Source of the DNA: Paenibacillus sp. H1-7
GTDB taxonomy: Bacteria > Bacillota > Bacilli > Paenibacillales > NBRC-103111
DNA: 64,000 bases
Assembly: GCF_022354825.1 (NCBI RefSeq)
Contig: NZ_CP031168.1
Span: 1,799,501-1,863,500, forward strand
Reading direction: 5' to 3'
Shown one piece after another: positions 43,852-54,300 of the stretch; within the stretch, counting starts at the first letter, position 1; each line of letters starts with the position of its first letter. The notes beneath the pieces are model-generated. The model searched no databases. It saw only the letters and a program-made list of their open reading frames with translations, and was not told where the DNA came from. The position numbers were made by a program, and so were the translations under genes.

Positions 43852-44751
43852 ATGTTTAAACATTTCTCGAAAAAAGGTTTCAACTTTGCAGTTATCTCTA
43901 TTTTATTGGCGGGGGCACTTTCTGCTTGCGGTACAAAAGCAGATACACAAACACCGGCAAACGGCGCACAGCCAGCCGCAACTCCACCTCCAGCGGCAGC
44001 TGAACTGACAGGCACAGTAACGGCATCCGGTTCCAGTGCTTTGCTTCCATTGGTAAAACAAGCATCCACTGAGTTCATGGAGAAAAATCCTAAAGTAACG
44101 GTTAACGTTACTGCAGGCGGATCCGGTACAGGTTTGAAAAACGTTGCTGACGGCACTTCCGATATCGGTAATTCCGACGTCGAAGCAGGTCCTGAGTATA
44201 AAGATAAAGGCTTGGTAGAGAACGTAGTAGCTATCGCGCCTTTCGCATTGATCGTTAACAAAGACGTAAACGTAGATAACTTGACGAAAGCTCAAGCAGC
44301 AGATATTTTCATGGGCAAAATCACGAACTGGAAAGACGTTGGCGGTAAAGACGCTAAAATCGTAGTTGTTCACCGTCCAGACAGCTCCGGTTCCAGAGCA
44401 CTTGTTAAGAAAATCGTTCTTGACGACAAAGAATTTACAAAAGACGGCGTAACTCAAGAGTCCAGCGGCGCTGTTGCAACAACAGTCGGTTCCACTGCCG
44501 GTTCCATCGGTTATGTTGATACTCCTTACTTGAACGATACTATCAAAGCTTTGAAATTCGAAGGCGTAGCATTCAGCAAAGACACTATCAAAGAAGGTAA
44601 ATATCCTTTGTATGGCGTTGAGCGTATGTACACTAAAGGCGAAGCTAAAGGCGCTGTTAAAGCGTTCATCGACTATATCAAGAGCTCCGATTTCCAAAGC
44701 AAGCGTGTAGAAGAGTTGAAATTCTTGCCTGCAGATTTGCTGAAAAAATAA
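43852..44751 (+). CDS. pstS: Phosphate ABC transporter substrate-binding lipoprotein PstS
   Basis: A 299-residue lipoprotein. The signal peptide ends in the lipobox LSAC, followed by an Ala/Pro-rich linker. The binding domain shows TVTASGSSALLPLVKQA, VTAGGSGTGLKNVADGTSDIGNSDV, VVVHRPDSSGSRALVKKIVL and AVATTVGSTAGSIGYVD, all typical phosphate contacts of PstS. Codon use is distinctly more AT-rich and biased than in neighbouring genes, as expected for very high expression. GGGAGG precedes the ATG. It has its own PhoP promoter and a terminator behind it. Confidence 0.95.
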   Translation: MFKHFSKKGFNFAVISILLAGALSACGTKADTQTPANGAQPAATPPPAAAELTGTVTASGSSALLPLVKQASTEFMEKNPKVTVNVTAGGSGTGLKNVADGTSDIGNSDVEAGPEYKDKGLVENVVAIAPFALIVNKDVNVDNLTKAQAADIFMGKITNWKDVGGKDAKIVVVHRPDSSGSRALVKKIVLDDKEFTKDGVTQESSGAVATTVGSTAGSIGYVDTPYLNDTIKALKFEGVAFSKDTIKEGKYPLYGVERMYTKGEAKGAVKAFIDYIKSSDFQSKRVEELKFLPADLLKK

Positions 44752-44768
44752 GAATTACAGCTTCCAAG

Positions 44769-44802
44769 AAGAGATCCGGCTGTGCCGGGTCTCTTTTTTT
44801 TT
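44769..44802 (+). terminator. Terminator between pstS and pstC
   Basis: AAGAGATCCGGC pairs with GCCGGGTCTCTT (one G-T pair) over a TGT loop, then a run of T. It should give more pstS than pstC message. Confidence 0.9.
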
Positions 44803-44867
44803 GCGGCTTGCGACATATTTCGCCAAGAAAAACAGAAAGCCGACATGATGTTGACCTTCATAAAATT

Positions 44868-44921
44868 TTTACATTGTCTTAACAATTCAAATGTATGGCT
44901 TTTACAATTATCCTCTATGAT
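44868..44921 (+). promoter_or_regulatory. PhoP boxes and -10 element before pstC
   Basis: TTTACA (44868), TTAACA (44879), a degenerate third position (AATGTA, 44890) and TTTACA (44901) lie on an 11-bp grid. TATGAT (44916-44921) follows the last box after 9 bp. Confidence 0.82.
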
Positions 44922-45002
44922 GAAAAAGAACGAAAATGCAACGTGCTGCACTGCGGTATGCACCGCAAATTCGGGAAGTAATGAATAGGGGGCAAGAGGA
45001 AA

Positions 45003-45932
45003 GTGAATTCTTTCGCTGACAAGCTAAATGAGCGAGCTAAACTAGAAAAAAAAGTGAGCCAGTGGACCAAACAACAAAACCGCTACGATCAAACCATGAG
45101 ATGGATTTTTGTCGGAAGCGCCGTTCTGGTTTCGGCTATTATCTTTTCGATTATTGCTTTCGTCGGATTGCAGGGAGTCAAGACCTTCACCGGCGTTACT
45201 CCTTGGGAGTTCTTCTTCTCTCACGATTGGACGCCAAGCCAGAATAAATTCGGGATCTTCGCCTTTTTGTACAGCACAATGCTGCTGACGCTGTTATCTG
45301 TAGTATTGGCTGTTCCGCTGGCTTTATCCGGTGCCGTGTTTATGGCCAAGATTGCACCGAAATGGATGCGCGAAATTATGCGTCCGGCCACGGACTTGTT
45401 CGTCGGTATTCCTTCCGTTGTTTACGGCTTGATCGGCTTGACGGTCATCGTGCCTATGCTTGCCAAAACTACGGGAACGATTGGTTACGGAATTTTGCCG
45501 GCTGCCATTATTTTGGCGATCATGATCCTGCCGACGATTCTGTCGATTTCCGAAGACGCCATCCGGGCGCTGCCAGGCCGCTTGGAGGAAGCATCGCTTG
45601 CTCTTGGAGCAACCAGATGGCAAACGATATGGAGAGTTCTCATCCCCGCGGCTCGTCCAGGGATTATTACAGGTATCATCCTCGGTATGGGCAGAGCGAT
45701 CGGTGAGACGATGGCGGTATTCATGGTCATCGGGAACTCGCCGCAAATGCCGGGCTCCCTGCTTGAATCTACGACGGTTTTGACCACTGCGATTGTTAAG
45801 GATATGGGGAATACGAACTACGGCACGACTTGGAATAACGCGTTGTACTTAATGGCGTTGATGCTTCTTCTGATCTCCTTAACGCTTATCATCGTGATCC
45901 GATTTGTTTCGAAGAGGAGTGAAGTGAAATGA
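45003..45932 (+). CDS. pstC: Phosphate ABC transporter permease PstC
   Basis: A 309-residue permease with six predicted helices after a charged cytoplasmic N-terminus. TPWEFFFSHDWTPSQNKFGI and the coupling region EDAIRALPGRLEEASLALGATRWQT then IPAARPGIITGIILGMGRAIGETMAV are classic PstC. GTG start, with GGGGG and AGAGGA upstream. Its stop overlaps the pstA start by four bases. It pairs with PstA to form the phosphate channel. Confidence 0.94.
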   Translation: MNSFADKLNERAKLEKKVSQWTKQQNRYDQTMRWIFVGSAVLVSAIIFSIIAFVGLQGVKTFTGVTPWEFFFSHDWTPSQNKFGIFAFLYSTMLLTLLSVVLAVPLALSGAVFMAKIAPKWMREIMRPATDLFVGIPSVVYGLIGLTVIVPMLAKTTGTIGYGILPAAIILAIMILPTILSISEDAIRALPGRLEEASLALGATRWQTIWRVLIPAARPGIITGIILGMGRAIGETMAVFMVIGNSPQMPGSLLESTTVLTTAIVKDMGNTNYGTTWNNALYLMALMLLLISLTLIIVIRFVSKRSEVK

Positions 45933-46786
45933 CCAGCAAAACGACAGATCGTATCGCCACCGGTTTTTTCTGGGTAACCGGCATCATTATTTTACTGCTG
46001 CTGGCATGGTTTCTAATCCGTATTTTGGGTGACGGCTTGCCGCATCTTTCATGGAAATTCATTACCGGGAAGCCGCAGGAGATTATGGCGGGCGGCGGCG
46101 TCGGGCCGATGCTCTTCAACTCCTTCTACATTTTGTTCTTATCCTTGCTGTTCTCCCTGCCTATCGGCATCGGGGCGGGTGTGTACTTATCCATATATGC
46201 CAAACAAAACAAGTTTACCGATTTTATCCGTATTTCCGTAGAAGCTCTATCTTCCGTACCATCAATCGTATTCGGTTTGTTCGGATTTCTCTTGTTCGTC
46301 AATTTGTTCGGTTTGAAATTCTCGATTATCGGCGGAGCGGCTACCTTGTCCCTGCTCAACCTGCCGGTCCTGGTCCGGGTAACGGAGGAATCGCTCCGCT
46401 CGGTGCCCGAATCGTACTGGGAAGCTTCACTTGCACTCGGCTCCACCCGTTGGCAAGCGATCCGCAAGGTGCTGCTGCCAGCTGCTATGCCAAGCCTGAT
46501 TACGGGGATTACGCTGGTTGCCGGACGGGCCTTGGGCGAATCCGCCATTCTGATCTATACTGCGGGCTTGTCAGTTTCACGGTTTTTCCCGGACTGGAGT
46601 CCGCTCGCAATGGGCGAAACGCTGGCGACACACTTATGGTATGTGCAATCGGAGGCAATTGTTCCGGATGCGAAGCAAATCGCTCAAGGCAGCGCCGCGC
46701 TGCTGCTCATTGTCGTACTGGTGTTCAACCTGCTGATCGGAATTCCTAGCCGTATTTTACAAAAAAGACTTTCCGGGGGGAAATAA
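45929..46786 (+). CDS. pstA: Phosphate ABC transporter permease PstA
   Basis: A 285-residue permease with six predicted helices. Conserved elements are PQEIMAGGGVGPMLFNSFYI, SVPSIVFGLFGFLLFVN, ESLRSVPESYWEASLALGST and ITLVAGRALGESAILIYTAG. Start overlaps the pstC stop (ATGA) and pstB follows three bases after its stop. Cytoplasmic membrane. Confidence 0.94.
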   Translation: MTSKTTDRIATGFFWVTGIIILLLLAWFLIRILGDGLPHLSWKFITGKPQEIMAGGGVGPMLFNSFYILFLSLLFSLPIGIGAGVYLSIYAKQNKFTDFIRISVEALSSVPSIVFGLFGFLLFVNLFGLKFSIIGGAATLSLLNLPVLVRVTEESLRSVPESYWEASLALGSTRWQAIRKVLLPAAMPSLITGITLVAGRALGESAILIYTAGLSVSRFFPDWSPLAMGETLATHLWYVQSEAIVPDAKQIAQGSAALLLIVVLVFNLLIGIPSRILQKRLSGGK

Positions 46787-46789
46787 ATC

Positions 46790-47551
46790 GTGATAGAGAA
46801 AAATAAGATTAAAGTAGAGAAGCTGAATCTATTCTATGGGGAGAACCAGGCGCTGCACAGCATCGGGCTGGAAATCAAAAACAACTCCATCGTTGCTTTG
46901 ATCGGTCCTTCCGGCTGCGGCAAATCGACGTTCCTGCGTACATTGAACCGAATGAACGATTTGATCGACAGCGTAAGAATTAACGGCAGCATCTATGTCG
47001 ACGGGCAAAACATCTACGGCCAGGAGATGGACGTCGTTTCCTTGCGCAAAAAAGTCGGCATGGTGTTCCAGCGTCCGAACCCGTTCCCTATGAGCATCTA
47101 TGACAACATCGCGTATGGTCCGAGAATTCATGGAACGAAGAAGAAAGCCGTTCTCGATGAAATCGTAGAAAAAAGCCTGGTTCAGGCTGCGCTGTGGGAC
47201 GAGGTCAAGGACCGCTTGAACAAATCCGCCCTAGGCTTGTCCGGCGGTCAGCAGCAGCGGCTGTGCATTGCCCGCCTGCTGGCGGTTGAACCGGATGTTC
47301 TGCTGATGGATGAGCCTACATCTGCGCTGGATCCGATTTCCACTTTGAAAGTGGAAGAGTTAACACAAACATTAAAAGAAAAGTACACGATTATCATCGT
47401 TACGCACAACATGCAGCAGGCAGCAAGGATTTCCGATTATACCTCTTTCTTCCTGAACGGCGAATTGATTGAATCCGACCAAACGGATAAAATCTTTACT
47501 GCCCCTACGGATCAAAGAACGGAAGATTACATCACCGGGCGTTTCGGATAA
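46790..47551 (+). CDS. pstB: Phosphate ABC transporter ATPase PstB
   Basis: A 253-residue ABC ATPase. Walker A is GPSGCGKST (about 38-46), then [20 protein letters not shown], signature [16 protein letters not shown] and Walker [14 protein letters not shown], all typical PstB. GTG start with GGGG upstream. It drives the PstC-PstA channel. Confidence 0.95.
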   Translation: MIEKNKIKVEKLNLFYGENQALHSIGLEIKNNSIVALIGPSGCGKSTFLRTLNRMNDLIDSVRINGSIYVDGQNIYGQEMDVVSLRKKVGMVFQRPNPFPMSIYDNIAYGPRIHGTKKKAVLDEIVEKSLVQAALWDEVKDRLNKSALGLSGGQQQRLCIARLLAVEPDVLLMDEPTSALDPISTLKVEELTQTLKEKYTIIIVTHNMQQAARISDYTSFFLNGELIESDQTDKIFTAPTDQRTEDYITGRFG

Positions 47552-47566
47552 CGGAAGGGAGCTATT

Positions 47567-48229
47567 ATGGTGGACACCAGGTCTAATTTTCACCAAAATG
47601 TAGATGAGCTTCAACAATTGCTGGTCAAAATGGGTACACTAGTGGAGGAATCGATCTCCCAAGCGGTAGATGCTCTGGCGAGGCTTGACGAGAAGCTAGC
47701 CAGACAGATCGTCACGGAGGATGACATTATCGACGAGATGATGCTCGATATCGAGGAACGCTGCTTACGCCTCATCGCTCTTCAGCAGCCGATGGCGGGC
47801 GATCTCCGCATCATCGGCACCGCTTTGAAAATCGCCACCGACTTGGAGCGCATCAGCGACCATGCGGTGGATATCGCCAAAATCGCGATTCGCCTGTCCG
47901 GCGAGGAGCTGATCAAGCCGCTGGAGGACATTCCACGCATGGCGCTGCTTGTCCGCGATATGCTGCGTGAAAGCTTGCAGTCGTATACCGAGCGCAACAT
48001 TCATCGCGCCGCGGCGCTTGCGGAGAAGGATGACGAGATTGATAAAATGTACAGCACGCTGATGAATGAAATTCTCGGCTTGATGAACAGCGAATTCGCC
48101 CGCAACCGTCAGCTGTCGCAGCTTATGTTCGTAGCGCATTATCTGGAGCGCGTAGCGGATCATTGCACGAATATCGGCGAAGGCGTTATTTATATCGTTA
48201 CGGGAAAGCGGAAGGATTTAAATATTTAA
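47567..48229 (+). CDS. phoU: Phosphate uptake regulator PhoU
   Basis: A 220-residue all-helical protein with two PhoU repeats. The metal-binding motif E/D-x-x-x-D is seen in ATDLERISDHAVDIAKIA (repeat 1) and AHYLERVADHCTNIGEGVIY (repeat 2). PhoU links PstSCAB activity to the phosphate-sensing two-component system. GAAGGGAG precedes the ATG, 15 bp after pstB. It ends the pst operon at a clear terminator. Confidence 0.95.
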   Translation: MVDTRSNFHQNVDELQQLLVKMGTLVEESISQAVDALARLDEKLARQIVTEDDIIDEMMLDIEERCLRLIALQQPMAGDLRIIGTALKIATDLERISDHAVDIAKIAIRLSGEELIKPLEDIPRMALLVRDMLRESLQSYTERNIHRAAALAEKDDEIDKMYSTLMNEILGLMNSEFARNRQLSQLMFVAHYLERVADHCTNIGEGVIYIVTGKRKDLNI

Positions 48230-48235
48230 GTAAGG

Positions 48236-48262
48236 GAGACCGTTCGTACGGTCTCTTTTTTT
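48236..48262 (+). terminator. Terminator of the pst operon
   Basis: GAGACCGT/ACGGTCTC stem with TCGT loop and seven T, just after the phoU stop. Confidence 0.9.
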
Positions 48263-48344
48263 GCTGTGGGGAGGCAGGAAAAAACAACATAAAAGAACGT
48301 ATGCCAACACAAAAAAACATAATCACTCCGAGCATTCCCTTCCT

Positions 48345-48375
48345 TATAATGGAACTTTGTATGGTAACGTTTTCA
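48345..48375 (+). promoter_or_regulatory. -10 element and candidate cre site before the large SLH gene
   Basis: TATAAT at 48345-48350 has a weak -35. TGGTAACGTTTTCA (48362-48375) matches the right half of the cre consensus and sits just after the expected start of transcription. Confidence 0.4.
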
Positions 48376-48399
48376 ATTATTGAGGAGGGTGTTGTCATT

Positions 48400-51300
48400 T
48401 TGAAAGACGTAGTTCAACGTTTCAAGCTTGGAGTAGTAGCTCTACTGATCTTTTCGTTGCTGCTTCCAAGCGGTTTGCTTGTTCAGCCCAATCCGGCTCG
48501 CGCAGCTGAGCTGATCAACCTGGCATTGGGCAAGACAGTGAAAGCCAGCACATCATCGAATGCTGCCAGCAACGGTCCGGAGAAGGCGGTTGACGGTAAT
48601 ACCGGAACGAGCTGGAATTCCAACAGTAAAGATCTAAGCCCTTGGTTGCAGGTCGACTTCGGAGGCGTTCAGACGTTTAACGAAGTGAAGCTGAACTGGA
48701 GACCGAACAATGTGAAGGAAATGAAGGTTCAATATTTGTCTGACAGCTCCGTATGGACGGACGTGTATGTCGTTCGGAATGCGTTTCCTAACAGTACGGT
48801 AACGGATACGATAGATTTTGATCCCGTGTCTTCGTCATCAATCCGGATCCAGCTGCATTTCGATTCGAAAAACTTCCAATTGTACGAGCTGCAGGTGTAT
48901 AACAATCCTAACGCCGTACCGCCAGCTGAGAAATTGAGCAGCATCATCCTTACGGATGCTGGTAACCACGTATATAACGAAAACGAGGTTGTTTCTCTTG
49001 CGGCCGGCGGAACCAAATCATTTCTATTAAAAGGAAAGCTGGATAACGGAAACGATGCCGTTTTATCGAGCGCTACGAATTTTTTCAAAAGCTCGGACCC
49101 GTCTATCGCAAGCGTTGATAAGAACGGTAATGTTACCGCTATCAAAGATGGGAAAACCACTCTGACGGCGGATGCTATCATAGGAGGCGTACTTAAAGGG
49201 ATCACCATTCCACTAGAAGTGTACGATCCGGTGGCACAGAGCAATATCGCTTTGAACAAAAGCGCCACGGCCAGCTCCGGGAATGCTGCATTTGCCGTTG
49301 ACGGCACGAACACAGCCTGGGTTCCGTCCACCGCGGATGCAGACGATAAGCAATCGTCGCTTACCGTGAACTTGGGCGAGACGTACTCGTACAATCGCTC
49401 GACCATCCGCTTTACGGATTCGGATAAGCTGAATGGGTATACGATTCAAGCCTCTGAGGACGGAACCGTATGGAAAGATGTGTATACAAAGACGGGGACG
49501 ATTACAACGAATGAATCGGTTATTTTCTCGAAAACAAGCGCTAATTATGTGAGACTTCAGCTGCACCATTTGTCTGCAGGAAGCGCGGTTGCCGAGTTTG
49601 AGCTGTATGGCGGGTTACTGGATATTTTGAACAATATCAATTTCTTCGATGCCACGAAGACGTATCAATTGAACGATACGATTTATTTGAATAAAGGTAA
49701 TACAAAGACGCTGCAGTTGAAAGGCAATCTTACAAGGAACCTCGAGGAGAATGATCTTTCCAAGGCAACGGTAAGTTTTGAATCAAAAAATACTAAGGTA
49801 GCTACCATCGATGCAAACGGGAAGATCACGGCAGTAGAGGAAGGCGTCGTTCTTATTGTCGGGAAGGCTTCCTTAAACGAAAAAACGGTTTACATAAGCA
49901 TTTGGGTGGACGTTACGAACCCGAATAAGGATTTAAGCCCGCTTATCGCGGATCTGCAATTGTCACATTCAGATATGAAAATGGAGATAGGCCAACCGGC
50001 TCTTGTGAACATTGGCGCCGCGTATCCGGCAGTGACGGTAAATCCTTATGTGAATGCTTCGGTAGGCGCCGAGCTTGTACGTAACGGCAATGAAATTATT
50101 CAGTCCATTGCGCCTAATGCGGTCCAAACCGGAGGGAAGCATACCATTGAATTTGATGGCAATGTTGCGCAATATGGCGATTATCAAATTCGGTTAACGA
50201 TCGTGACGGGAAGTAAGACCGTTTATGATACGTTTTATTTTACCGTATTGGATCCCCAAGCGATTCCTACGGATCAAAGCAGCATCGTGTATATGGGGCC
50301 GGACAACAAGCTCCTATATATTCCCGATTTTAAGGGCAACCGAGTGCTTGACTTCTCTAATGTCGGTTATAATGGAGGAGGCGTGAAGCTTCCGGATGCT
50401 CCGGTGAAAGCTACGGTAGAACCGATCCAGGGAGATGCGACGCAGCTGATTCAGGAGGCGATCGATCAGGTATCCGCCATGCCGGAAGCAGATGGTATCC
50501 GCGGTGCGGTGCTTTTGAAAAAAGGCCGATATGAAGTAAGCGGCACGTTGAAAATTCAAACCGGAGGCGTCGTGCTGCGGGGCGAAGGACAAGACGAGGC
50601 GGGCGGTACGGTTATATATGGTTCGGGCACTAAAGCGAGATCCTTAATCGAGGTTGGTAACAGTACCGGGCTGCAGATCGATACGAGCACGGCAACCGAA
50701 ATTACCGACATGTTCGTGCCTTCAGGAGCGCGTACGTTCCGTGTAGCGGATGCGAGCAAGTATAACGTCGGCGATACTGTAATCGTGCGTCGTGTGGGGA
50801 ACCAATCATGGATCCATGAAACCGAGATGGATAAAATTTATGACAGGCCGGACAGACCGGATGCGGTGCCGGGCTCTACGTCGCAGATGACTCCGTTTAA
50901 TCTGGATTTTGACCGGGTGATCGACAAAATAGAAGGCAACGTGATTACGGTCGATGCGCCGATTGCCAATTCCATCGAGCTCCGCTGGGGAGGCGGGCAG
51001 TTGATGAAGTACAGCGATCCGTCCCGTATCCAAAATGTAGGCGTGGAGTACATGTACGTCGATTCGGCTTTCGATCCGAGCATTATCGATACGGTCATGG
51101 ATAATGATACGACCGACCCTTACCTCGCCGATGAGAACCACGTTGAGGAATTCGTCGTCATGAACGGATTGAAGAACGGCTGGGTTCGTAACATTACAGC
51201 CAAGCACCTCGCTTATTCCTTGGTAAAAATAGACCGCAACGCCAAATGGGTAACGGTGCAGGACAGCAAAATCACCGACTTTGTCAGCATCGTAACAGGC

Positions 51301-54300
51301 GGAAGAAGATACGCTTATTACTTTGTTGGTCAATTGAATTTGGTGCAAAGATCGTACTCGGAATCGGAGCGGCATGCATTTGTATTTGACAGCCGGATTC
51401 CTGGTCCTAACGTCATTCATGACAGTGAATCGCAGAAAAATTACAACTCGAGCGAGCCGCATCATCGCTGGTCTACCGGAGGCTTGTTCGATAAGGTGAA
51501 GGGCCATATCGTCATTCGGGACCGCGCTTGGCTGGGCAGCGGCCATGCTTGGGCAGGAGCAAACTATGTAACTTGGAATACGGAAGGCATCCTGACCTCC
51601 CAGCAGCCTCCTACGGCGCAAAACTATGCTATCGGACATGTCGGCACGAAAGGAACTCCGCTAGTACCTAATGAATATGACCCTCGTCCGCGAAACGACG
51701 CCTACTGGGATCATCTCGGAACTCATGTGAAGCCGGACAGTCTGTATTTGCAGCAGCTTCAGGATCGCCTGGGCCAAGAAGCGGTCGACAACATCAAGCC
51801 TCCGTTGACAGCACCGACCGGTCTGACTGCAACAGCAGGAGATGCCCAGGTCAGCTTGAAATGGAGCAGCGTAACGGGAGCCACTTATTACAACGTGAAA
51901 CGCAGTACGACTCCAGGAACGGGGTATGCTACGGTAGCGGCGAATGTGGCGAACACCCAGTACGCGGACATTGGTTTGGAAAACGGAACAACCTATTACT
52001 ATATAGTGACAGCAGGGAATACTGCTGGGGAAAGTGACGCATCAACTGAAGCTAGCGCACAGCCTAAAGCGAGTATTGTAATCCAATTGCCAGCCGCGCC
52101 GACCGGCCTGAGTGCAACAGCAGGAGATGCCCAGGTCAGCTTGAAATGGAACAGCGTGACAGGAGCCACTTATTACAATGTGAAGCGCAGTACGACTCCG
52201 GGAACGGGGTATGTTACAGTGGCGGCGAATGTAGCAAATACCCAGTACGCGGACATTGGTTTGGAAAACGGAACAACCTATTACTATGTAGTGACAGCAG
52301 GGAATACTGCTGGGGAAAGTGACGCATCAACTGAAGCTAGCGCTCAGCCAAAAGCGAGTATTGTAATCCAAGTGCCAGCGGCGCCGAGCAACCTGACTGC
52401 AACAGCAGGAGATGCCCAAGTCAGCTTGAAATGGAGCAGCGTAACGGGAGCCACTTATTACAATGTGAAGCGCAGTACGACTCCGGGAACGGGGTATGTT
52501 ACGGTAGCGGCGAATGTTGCGAATACCCAGTACGCGGACATTGGTTTGGAAAACGGAACAACCTATTACTATGTAGTGACAGCAGGGAATACTGCTGGGG
52601 AAAGTGACGCATCAACTGAAGCTAGCGCTCAGCCAAAAGCGAGTATTGTAATCCAAGTGCCAGCGGCGCCGAGCAACCTGACTGCAACAGCAGGAGATGC
52701 CCAGGTCAGCTTGAAATGGAGCAGCGTAACGGGAGCCACTTATTACAATGTGAAGCGCAGTACGACTCCGGGAACGGGGTATGTTACGGTAGCGGCGAAT
52801 GTGGCGAATACCCAGTACGCGGACATTGGTTTGGAAAACGGAACAACCTATTACTATGTAGTGACAGCAGGGAATACTGCTGGGGAAAGTGACGCATCAA
52901 CCGAAACTAGCGCTCAGCCAAAAGCGAGTATTGTAATCCAAGTGCCAGCGGCGCCGAGCAACCTGACTGCAACAGCAGGAGATGCCCAGGTCAGCTTGAA
53001 ATGGAACAGTGTAACAGGAGCCACTTATTACAATGTGAAACGTACTACAACTCCGGGAACAGGGTATGTTACGGTAGCGGCGAATGTGGCCAATAACAGC
53101 TATACAGACAGCGGCTTGCAGTACGGTTCTACCTATTATTATGTAGTGACTGCTGCAAACTCGGCCTACGAGAGTGCGGACTCCAACGAAGCATCCGTCA
53201 CCCTATCTAGATCCGGTCGTGGAAACGGCGGCGGTGGGGGTTCATCTGCAGGTGGCGGCGGCACGCCTGTCCAGCCTTCTGAAGCTGGCTCACAGGTACT
53301 GCGGGTAGAACCGGTAATCGGGAAGGCAGCGGATGGAAGGGAACTCGCAACCATAGAAGTAGATGCTTCGGCTCTAAGCAAAGCGCTTGAGGCCATAGCA
53401 GCCGGCGGCAGCGGTGCAACGATGCAGAAACTAACAATAGAAGCAGGAAGTACCGACGCGGCAACGGCAATATTCCGGCTTCCTGCACAGCAGTTGGCAG
53501 ATATCGCAGCTGCAGGGTCTGGACTGGTTATTTCCTTCCAATACGGTCATATCACTTACGAATTGCCGGTGAAGGCGGTCAATTTTGCAGAGCTCGCGAA
53601 ATCCTTGGGTGCACCATGGAACGATGTGAAGCTTGTTGTCACATTGGAAAACCTGAGTGATGCTGCATTGTCGGCCATGAAAGACAAAGCAAATCAAGCC
53701 GGCCTTACTCTTCATCCCGGAGCCGGAGCCATCGATTTTAAGGTTAGTTTGGAATCGAAAGGCAAGACGGTTACCGTAGAAGACTTTGGTCTGAACTACG
53801 TCTCCAGAAAGATGAACATAGGCAAACCAAAGGATTTGTCCAAAACAACGGCAGTGACTTATGATCCGGCTGCTGGCCAATTCCGCTTCGTGCCGGCTCT
53901 GTTCACAGAGGGCAATGAGGGAACGCAAGTAACGATCAAACGTCCGGGCAACAGTATTTACACGGTAGTTGAATCGTCCAAAACGTTCGCTGATTTGACC
54001 AAGCATTGGTCACAATCCGATGTGGAGCTTTTGGCATCGAAGCTGGTAGTCAATGGTATGACCGAGTCGAGCTTTGCTCCGGATAACCGGATCACGCGCG
54101 CGGAGTTCGCCGCCATCCTAGTGCGAGGATTGGGTCTGAACGAAGCTTCTGCAGCAAAGTTTACCGACGTGTTGCCGTCGGATTGGTACGCGGGAGTCGT
54201 CGGAGCCGCAGCGAAAGCAGGCTTGGTGGACGGCTTCGAGGACGGCACGTTCAAGCCGAATGCGAATATTACACGCGAGCAAATGGCGGTAATGGCAGCA

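Noticed and set aside
44782..44988. Small 68-codon frame between pstS and pstC
   Set aside because: It starts in the loop of the pstS terminator and runs across the PhoP boxes; no ribosome binding site.
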